A stretch of 64,000 bases of DNA from Natrialbaceae archaeon. Lineage in GTDB: Archaea; Halobacteriota; Halobacteria; Halobacteriales; Natrialbaceae. Position 1 is the first letter of the stretch. Each line of letters begins with the position of its first letter. The notes beneath the pieces are model-generated. The model was not told the DNA's origin, did not search any database, and saw only the letters and a list, made by a program, of their open reading frames with translations. Positions 58,497 to 64,000 of this stretch are shown piece by piece. The stretch is taken from assembly GCA_003559215.1 (NCBI GenBank), contig PWMF01000217.1, positions 1 to 64,000 on the forward strand. The letters run 5' to 3'. Made by a program: the position numbers and the translations under genes.

Positions 58497-58853
58497 TCAG
58501 GCGCCGGGGACGCCGGCCGCCTCGAATCCGGTGAGCCCGACGAACGCCAGCACGTACAGCACGACGAGCACCGACAGCCAGGCGATGACGGTGATCGTCA
58601 GCGCCTCGATCCAGCCGCCCGGATACCGAGAGTTGATTACGGCGAGGTACGCGAGGAACACCAGTATCGGGCCTAACAGCGGGATCCACCCGAGAAAGAA
58701 CCCAACGACCGCCCAGACGACCGCCCCGACGAGGGCGGTGATGAACGCGTAGGTGTAGTCCTCGACGTCCACGACGAACTTCGCCCCGAGGAAGATCCCG
58801 AGGGCGCCGATGAGCAAACTGACGATGAACACGACGAGTGATGCGACGACCAT
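58497..58853 (-). CDS. Four-helix membrane protein, function unknown
   Basis: The 118-residue product has about four hydrophobic segments ('ASLVVFIVSLLIGALGIFLGAKFVV', 'ITALVGAVVWAVVGFFLGWI', 'ILVFLAYLAVI', 'TITVIAWLSVLVVLYVLAFVGL'). No family is recognised. ATG start; divergent from the first M32 carboxypeptidase. Confidence 0.75.
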   Translation of the reverse strand: MVVASLVVFIVSLLIGALGIFLGAKFVVDVEDYTYAFITALVGAVVWAVVGFFLGWIPLLGPILVFLAYLAVINSRYPGGWIEALTITVIAWLSVLVVLYVLAFVGLTGFEAAGVPGA

Positions 58854-59014
58854 TGCATCACGTTACTCACCAGTCTCGACAAACAGTCCGTGGCTTGCAG
58901 TTCCCACAGGTGTATCATTCTCGAGTGTTTTCCGGAGAACTGAACCGAAATCGCTGCGGCGAGTCCGTTCCGGAACCACGACGTTGATGACGCCCCCGTA
59001 AGTATTGCCAGCCA

Positions 59015-60544
59015 ATGGCAACCGACCAGGCCCAGAGCGAGCAGCACGAGGAGACCTACGAGCAGTTCGAAGAGCGAATTACGCGGATCTCGAACGTCGG
59101 GAACGCGGCCGGCATCCTCCGGTGGGATCAGGAGGTCGTTATGCCCGAGGAGGGAACACCCGCCCGCGCACAGCAGCTCTCGGCGCTGTCCTCGATCAGC
59201 CACGAGCTGTTGACCGCCGACGAGACCGGCGACCTGCTCGAGGAGCTGGAGTCGAGCGACCTCGAGGACGAACAGCAGGCCGCCGTCCGCGAGGTCCGCC
59301 GGCAGTACGACCGCGAGACCAGCGTCCCTCAGGAGCTCGTCGAGGAGATCTCCGAGACGACCGCCAACGCCCACCCGACCTGGAAGCAAGCGAAGGAAGA
59401 AGACGACTTCGAGCAGTTCGCGCCGACCCTCGAGAAGCTGGTCGAACTCAAGCGGGAGTACGCCGAGCACATCGACCCCGACGCCGACCCCTACGCCGTG
59501 CTCTTCGCGGACTACGAGCCGTATCTGGACCTCGAGACCGCCGAGCGCGTCCTCGAGCGCCTGCGCGAGGAGCTCGTTCCGCTGATCGACGCGATCCAGG
59601 ACAGCGACGTCGACCTCGCCACCGATACCTTTGCGGGAGAGTTCGACGACGCCGATCAGGAGGCGCTGGCTCGCGACGTCCTCGACGCGCTGGGCTACGA
59701 CTGGGGTCGCGGTCGCCTCGACACCGCCCCACACCCGTTCTCCTCGGGGACGCAGTTCGACGCCCGTGTCACGACCCGCTTCGAGGAGGACGACCTGCTG
59801 GGCTCGCTGACCTCGACGATCCACGAGTTCGGCCACGCTAACTACACGCTCGGGCTTCCCGACGAGGCCTACGGCACCCCCCTCGGGGACTCCCGCGATC
59901 TGACGGTTCACGAGTCTCAGTCCCGTCTCTGGGAGAATCACGTCGGCCGGTCGCAGCCGTTCTGGGGGCAGTTCCTCCCGACCGTCGCCGACCGGTTCCC
60001 GGAGCTCGAGGATGCAACGCCCGAAGAGGCCTACGAGGCCGCCAACCAGGTGTACGACGACAACCTCATTCGGGTCGAGGCCGACGAACTCACCTACCAC
60101 CTCCACATCGTGATCCGCTTCGAGATCGAGCGCGACCTGATCTCGGGGGATCTCGACGTCGAGGACGTCCCCGAAGCCTGGAACGACAAGTACGAGGAGT
60201 ACCTCGGCGTGCGTCCCGAGACCGACGCGGAGGGCTGTCTGCAGGACATCCACTGGTCCCACGGCTCCTTCGGTTACTTCCCGACGTACTCGCTGGGATC
60301 CGTGCTTGCGGCGCAGCTGTACGACGCCGCCGAGGACGAACTGGGCGAGCTCGACGACGACATTCGTGCGGGCGAGTTCGGCGACCTCAACGGCTGGCTA
60401 CGCGAGAACATCCACCAGCACGGTGCGCGCTACACGACCCCCGATCTGGTCGAGGAGGCCACCGGCGAGGCGTACACGGCCGACTACTTCCTCGAGTACG
60501 TGAAATCGAAGTACGGCGAGCTGTACGAGCTCGACGACTACTGA
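59015..60544 (+). CDS. M32 metallocarboxypeptidase (first paralog)
   Basis: The product has 509 residues, the M32 length. Motifs are 'APHPFSSGTQFDARVTTRF' (HPF and DxR), zinc site 'STIHEFGHANYTLGLPDEAYGTPLG' (HExxH), 'VHESQSRLWENHVGRS' with the third ligand, and C-terminal 'EVDELTYHLHIVIRFEIERDL'-like block. It removes C-terminal residues from peptides in the cytoplasm. It is paralogous to the gene at 61753; the EamA gene lies between them on the other strand. Confidence 0.95.
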   Translation: MATDQAQSEQHEETYEQFEERITRISNVGNAAGILRWDQEVVMPEEGTPARAQQLSALSSISHELLTADETGDLLEELESSDLEDEQQAAVREVRRQYDRETSVPQELVEEISETTANAHPTWKQAKEEDDFEQFAPTLEKLVELKREYAEHIDPDADPYAVLFADYEPYLDLETAERVLERLREELVPLIDAIQDSDVDLATDTFAGEFDDADQEALARDVLDALGYDWGRGRLDTAPHPFSSGTQFDARVTTRFEEDDLLGSLTSTIHEFGHANYTLGLPDEAYGTPLGDSRDLTVHESQSRLWENHVGRSQPFWGQFLPTVADRFPELEDATPEEAYEAANQVYDDNLIRVEADELTYHLHIVIRFEIERDLISGDLDVEDVPEAWNDKYEEYLGVRPETDAEGCLQDIHWSHGSFGYFPTYSLGSVLAAQLYDAAEDELGELDDDIRAGEFGDLNGWLRENIHQHGARYTTPDLVEEATGEAYTADYFLEYVKSKYGELYELDDY

Positions 60545-60665
60545 GACCGGTTGTCGGGATCGTTTCTCCGTTCTTTTGTGCGAAACGAGTGTTCCATATT
60601 CCAGGTGTCAATCGTTAGCTCGCGCGGCCGAGAACACGACAGTGCAGTTCCGCGTTCCGAAGCAG

Positions 60666-61592
60666 TTACTCGGTCGTCTGCTCGGCTCTCAGCGTCGAAA
60701 GTTCCCGTGCGATAAAACGCCGCTTCGTGAGGACGAACCCGATGGTGATGAGGACGAACCCGAATACAGTTGAGAGGTAGATCTCGTCGCCGAGATAAAG
60801 CCACCCGACGACAGCGGCGATGGCAGGTGCGACGTACGAAACCATGTTGAGCTCGACCGGACCGAGATTTTCGAGCAGAGTAAAGTACAGGAAGAAGCCG
60901 AGTACACTCGAGACGATCACGAGAAACGCCAGTGAACCGATCGCTTCCAGGTGTGTCCACGCACCGACGTCGATCGGTTCACCTATCGACGCGCTCACTG
61001 CGTGCATGAGAATCGCGCCGCCGAGCATCGCCCACGCCTGCATCGTAAGCGTGGGCAGCGACGACTCGATTCGGCGTGAGAGGACGCTTCCGAGCGCCAT
61101 CGCCGAAGCGGCACAGAAAATGAGGCCAGTGGCGACTACGTCCGAGGACAGCAAATCCGCCGGGTCGGGACGTGCGATGACGATCACGCCGGCGACACCG
61201 AAAAGAAGACCACCGATGCTGATTGGGGTTAGCGAATACTCCGGAACCAACACTTGCGAGAAACCGGCCGCGAGAATCGGGGTAAGACTCACGATGATTG
61301 CGGCCGTTGCGGCGGTCGTATACTGTTGGCCGGTAAAGAGGAACGCGTGATACGCGGCGATGAGAAACACCGCACCGACGGCGACTTCTGTCCACTCGTT
61401 TCGCCCCCGTGGACGCCACACGGTCTCCGTGTGATAGACGTATGCAAGGAGCAGTACCGCGGCGAGATCGTATCGAAACGCAGCGAGCAACACTGGCGGA
61501 AAGTGCAACAGACCAGCGCTGATCGCGACAAACGTCGTCCCCCAAATGAGACAAAGGGTGAGAAACAAACCGCCGTTCCGGTATCGGTTCAC
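60666..61592 (-). CDS. EamA/DMT family transporter
   Basis: The product has 308 residues with ten membrane segments and two EamA repeats: 'FLTLCLIWGTTFVAISAGLLHFPPVLLAAFRYDLAAVLLLAYVY' opens the first, 'DVVATGLIFCAASAMALGSVLSRRI' the second. A basic tail follows ('TKRRFIARELSTLRAEQT'). DMT-type exporters move metabolites or drugs; the substrate is unknown. It is transcribed against the flanking M32 genes. Confidence 0.93.
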   Translation of the reverse strand: MNRYRNGGLFLTLCLIWGTTFVAISAGLLHFPPVLLAAFRYDLAAVLLLAYVYHTETVWRPRGRNEWTEVAVGAVFLIAAYHAFLFTGQQYTTAATAAIIVSLTPILAAGFSQVLVPEYSLTPISIGGLLFGVAGVIVIARPDPADLLSSDVVATGLIFCAASAMALGSVLSRRIESSLPTLTMQAWAMLGGAILMHAVSASIGEPIDVGAWTHLEAIGSLAFLVIVSSVLGFFLYFTLLENLGPVELNMVSYVAPAIAAVVGWLYLGDEIYLSTVFGFVLITIGFVLTKRRFIARELSTLRAEQTTE

Positions 61593-61752
61593 GGATCGGG
61601 TGTTCTCTGTACCCTTGCTTGAGCGTACCGAACTGCTCCTGCAGGTCCGTTCTCGAGTCCGCTGAACGAACTCGACTCCCGGGCATCACTGCGCCAGCCG
61701 CCGCCTCGACCCGAGCGTTTAGTACCGCCTACGATATACTTCGAACCGAAAC

Positions 61753-63291
61753 ATGGCAACAGCTGACAAAGCCCACGACGCGATCGACGCACCCGACGCC
61801 TACCGCGCCCTCCTCGAGCGATCCGAGAAGCTCACGAACGTCCGAACGGCCTCGATGGCGCTGGGCTGGGATCAGCGCGTGATGATGCCCGAGGGCGGCA
61901 CACCCGCGCGGGCCGGCCAGCTCTCGACGCTGTCGGGGCTGGGCCACGAGCTGCTGGTCGACGACGAGATCGGCGAGTGGCTCGAGGAGCTCGAGTCGGC
62001 GGACCTAACCGACGAGCAGGCCGCCGTCGTCCGCGAGCTTCGTCGGGAGTACGATCGGTCGGCGGAGGTGCCCAGCGACCTCGTCGAACGCGTCGCGGCT
62101 CACCAAGCCGAAACCCAGCAGGTCTGGCAGGAGGCCAAGGCCGAGGACGACTTCGCACACTTCGTCCCGAACCTCGAGGAGCTGGTCGCCCTCCACCGCG
62201 AGCGGGCGGCGGCCATCGAGCCCGACGCGAACCCCTACCGGGTGCTGTACGAGGACAGTCTTCCGTACCTTCCGCTCGAGACCGTCGAGGGGATCTTCGA
62301 CGAGCTTCGCGAGGGGCTCGTCCCGCTGATCGAGACGATCGAAGCCGAGGGTCGGGAGCTACCGTCGCCGTTCCGTGATCCGGACTACACCTACGACGAA
62401 GCCGACCAGATGGCGCTCTCCCGGGAGGCCGTCGACCTGCTCGGCTATCCCGAGGAACACGGCCGCCTCGATACCGCACCCCACCCGTTCATGTCGGGCA
62501 CCCAGTTCGACGCCCGGATCACTACTCGCTTCCGGGAGCACGACCCGATCGACGCCCTGATGGCGACGATCCACGAGTTCGGCCACGCGAGCTACCAGCT
62601 CGGACTGCCGAAGGAGGAGTACGGCAACCCGCTCGGCGCCTCGCTGTCCTCGGGGGTCCACGAGTCCCAATCGCGGTTCTGGGAGAATCACGTCGGCCGG
62701 ACGCGGGCGTTCTGGGAGTTCTTCCTTCCCACGATGAAAGCGCAGTTCCCGCACCTCGAGGACGTCACCGTCGACGAGGCTTACGCCGCCGTCAACCGGA
62801 TCTACCCGGAGAATCTCATTCGGGTGGAGGCCGACGAACTCACCTACCACCTCCACATCATCCTCCGCTGTGAGATCGACCGGGCGTTCGTCGAGGGCGA
62901 CCTCGACGTCTCGGAGATTCCCGAGACCTGGAACGCGAAGATGGACGACTACCTCGGCGTCGTTCCCGACACCGACACCGACGGCTGTCTGCAGGACACC
63001 CACTGGTCGTACAACTTCGCCGCGTTCCAGGGCTACACCGTCGGCAGCGTGCTGGCCGCCCAGCTCGATGCCGCGATCCGCGAGGATCTGGACGTCGACG
63101 GGCTGATCCGCGACGGCGAGTTCGAGCCCCTCTGGGAGTGGATGACCGAGCACGTCCACCGCCACGGCCAGCGCTACCCGACCGAGGAGCTGATCGAGGT
63201 CGCGACGGGCGAACCGCTCACGGCGGAGTACTTCCTCGAGTACGTCGAGTCGAAGTACGGCGAGCTGTACCACCTCGAGGGCTACTGCTGA
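61753..63291 (+). CDS. M32 metallocarboxypeptidase (second paralog)
   Basis: The product has 512 residues and the same motif order as the first paralog: 'APHPFMSGTQFDARITTRF', 'ATIHEFGHASYQLGLPKEEYGNPLG', 'VHESQSRFWENHVGRTRAFWEFF', 'VEADELTYHLHIILRCEID', and an identical-style end 'AEYFLEYVESKYGELYHLEGYC'. All zinc ligands and the catalytic Glu are intact, so both copies are probably active. ATG start. Substrate preference may differ between the two. Confidence 0.95.
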   Translation: MATADKAHDAIDAPDAYRALLERSEKLTNVRTASMALGWDQRVMMPEGGTPARAGQLSTLSGLGHELLVDDEIGEWLEELESADLTDEQAAVVRELRREYDRSAEVPSDLVERVAAHQAETQQVWQEAKAEDDFAHFVPNLEELVALHRERAAAIEPDANPYRVLYEDSLPYLPLETVEGIFDELREGLVPLIETIEAEGRELPSPFRDPDYTYDEADQMALSREAVDLLGYPEEHGRLDTAPHPFMSGTQFDARITTRFREHDPIDALMATIHEFGHASYQLGLPKEEYGNPLGASLSSGVHESQSRFWENHVGRTRAFWEFFLPTMKAQFPHLEDVTVDEAYAAVNRIYPENLIRVEADELTYHLHIILRCEIDRAFVEGDLDVSEIPETWNAKMDDYLGVVPDTDTDGCLQDTHWSYNFAAFQGYTVGSVLAAQLDAAIREDLDVDGLIRDGEFEPLWEWMTEHVHRHGQRYPTEELIEVATGEPLTAEYFLEYVESKYGELYHLEGYC

Positions 63292-63357
63292 TCCGAACCG
63301 GTCACATTCGGGCCCTCCGGAAACGCTTAGGGGCCCACGGCCGTCCCACCGGGTACC

Positions 63358-64000
63358 ATGACTGACACGCTCGAGCAGCAGACGGCGATCGTTACCGGAG
63401 CGAGCGCGGGGATCGGCGCGGCGACCTGCCGAGAGCTCGCGGACGCGGGGGCGAACGTCGTCCTTGCGGCCAGAAGCGAGGGCGACCTCGAGGAACTGGC
63501 GGACGAACTCGAGAGCGACCATGGCGTCGAGACGCTCGTCGTTCCGACGAACGTCCGCGAGGAGGACGACGTCAACGCGCTGATCGACGAGGCCGTCGAG
63601 GAGTTCGGCGGGTTCGATATCCTGGTGAACAACGCCGGCCTCTCACGGGGGAGCGAGATCGCCGAGATGAGCACCGAGGAGTACGAGACGATGCAGGAGA
63701 CCAACGTCGACGGCGTCTTCTACGCGACCCGCGCGGCGATTCCCTACGTCCGCGAGCGGGAGGGCCACCTGATCTTCCTGGGGAGCTTTGCCGGGCAGTA
63801 TCCCCGCTCGTTCAACCCGATCTACGCCGCCTCGAAGTGGTGGGTCCGAGGGTTCGCCAAGAGCGTCGCGGCTCAGGTCGGCGACGACGGCGTCGGCGTC
63901 AGCGTGATCAATCCCGCGGAGGTCCGCTCGGAGTTCGAGACCACCAGCGGCGAGACGTTCGCCGAGGCGTTCGACGAGAGCGAGGCCAGCGAGCCCGAGG
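63358..64000 (+). CDS. Short-chain dehydrogenase/reductase, truncated by window end
   Basis: The first 214 codons are present: 'QQTAIVTGASAGIGAATCRELADAGANVVLAAR' (TGxxxGIG cofactor motif), 'FDILVNNAGLSRGSEIAEMSTEEYETMQETNVDGVFYATRAAIPYV' (NNAG), and the active-site 'GSFAGQYPRSFNPIYAASKWWVRGFAKS' with Tyr and Lys (YAASK) followed by 'NPAEVRSEF'. NAD(P)-dependent oxidoreductase of unknown substrate. The C-terminal end lies outside the window. Confidence 0.92.
   Translation, partial: MTDTLEQQTAIVTGASAGIGAATCRELADAGANVVLAARSEGDLEELADELESDHGVETLVVPTNVREEDDVNALIDEAVEEFGGFDILVNNAGLSRGSEIAEMSTEEYETMQETNVDGVFYATRAAIPYVREREGHLIFLGSFAGQYPRSFNPIYAASKWWVRGFAKSVAAQVGDDGVGVSVINPAEVRSEFETTSGETFAEAFDESEASEPE

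Overview
This is haloarchaeal chromosome, most likely from the Natrialbales (that order is inferred from gene content and style, not from a search). Supporting signs are high GC, Asp/Glu-rich proteins, leaderless genes with a TATA element about 27-30 nt upstream of the start codon, Tat signal peptides on exported proteins, F420 enzymes, and the 3' end of a 5S rRNA gene followed by tRNA-Cys, which is the usual tail of a haloarchaeal rRNA operon. Most of the window is ordinary core chromosome. I see no CRISPR array, intact insertion sequence or prophage.

Layout. 0-1 kb: 5S rRNA end, an intrinsic-type terminator, tRNA-Cys(GCA), a block of degenerate repeats resembling the tRNA-Lys 3' end, and tRNA-Lys(TTT). 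1-8 kb: a ParB/RHH-like protein, a DUF892 ferritin-like protein, an NSS transporter with a coupled small protein, RimI, the DUF5810/DUF5809 pair, a NUDIX hydrolase, a rhodanese and aIF1. 8-12.3 kb: a translationally coupled MoxR ATPase - DUF58 - transglutaminase operon. 12.5-17 kb: cold-shock protein, small zinc and membrane proteins, F420 genes (CofE and an LLM oxidoreductase), a NUDIX-eIF2B fusion and a GNAT. 17.5-25 kb: a very large Tat-exported M14 carboxypeptidase, a D-2-hydroxyacid dehydrogenase, FKBP, a Tat polysaccharide deacetylase and EngB.

25-31.6 kb is an accessory catabolic operon: an Nramp-fold transporter that lacks the family's metal-binding residues, HyuA, HyuB and an Asp/Glu-racemase-superfamily enzyme, with an RHH regulator upstream. 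31.7-47.9 kb is mostly housekeeping: DUF389, a NOG1-type GTPase, a Cys-rich copper-binding four-helix protein, HisE, a bifunctional nuclease-like protein, PdxT, Sec61-beta, thioredoxin, a response regulator, NpdG-like F420 reductase, GDPD, an FAD-Rieske oxidoreductase, a HAD phosphatase, archaemetzincin and ABCE1/RLI. Two gene remnants lie here, at about 35.1 and 37.5 kb.

47.9-53.3 kb is a surface/secretion island: two secreted proteins of DUF1102/TasA-like style, an HTH-membrane regulator, an ER-type (Ser-His) signal peptidase and a DUF5305 membrane protein. Together they look like an archaeal counterpart of the SipW-TasA fibre systems. 53-64 kb holds NAD synthetase, a PIN-ATPase-KH protein, an M20 peptidase, two paralogous M32 carboxypeptidases flanking an EamA transporter, and an SDR gene cut by the window edge.

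The two regions I would examine first are the divergent-Nramp/hydantoinase operon and the SipW/DUF1102/DUF5305 island. Domain names come from reading the sequences; no database search was run.
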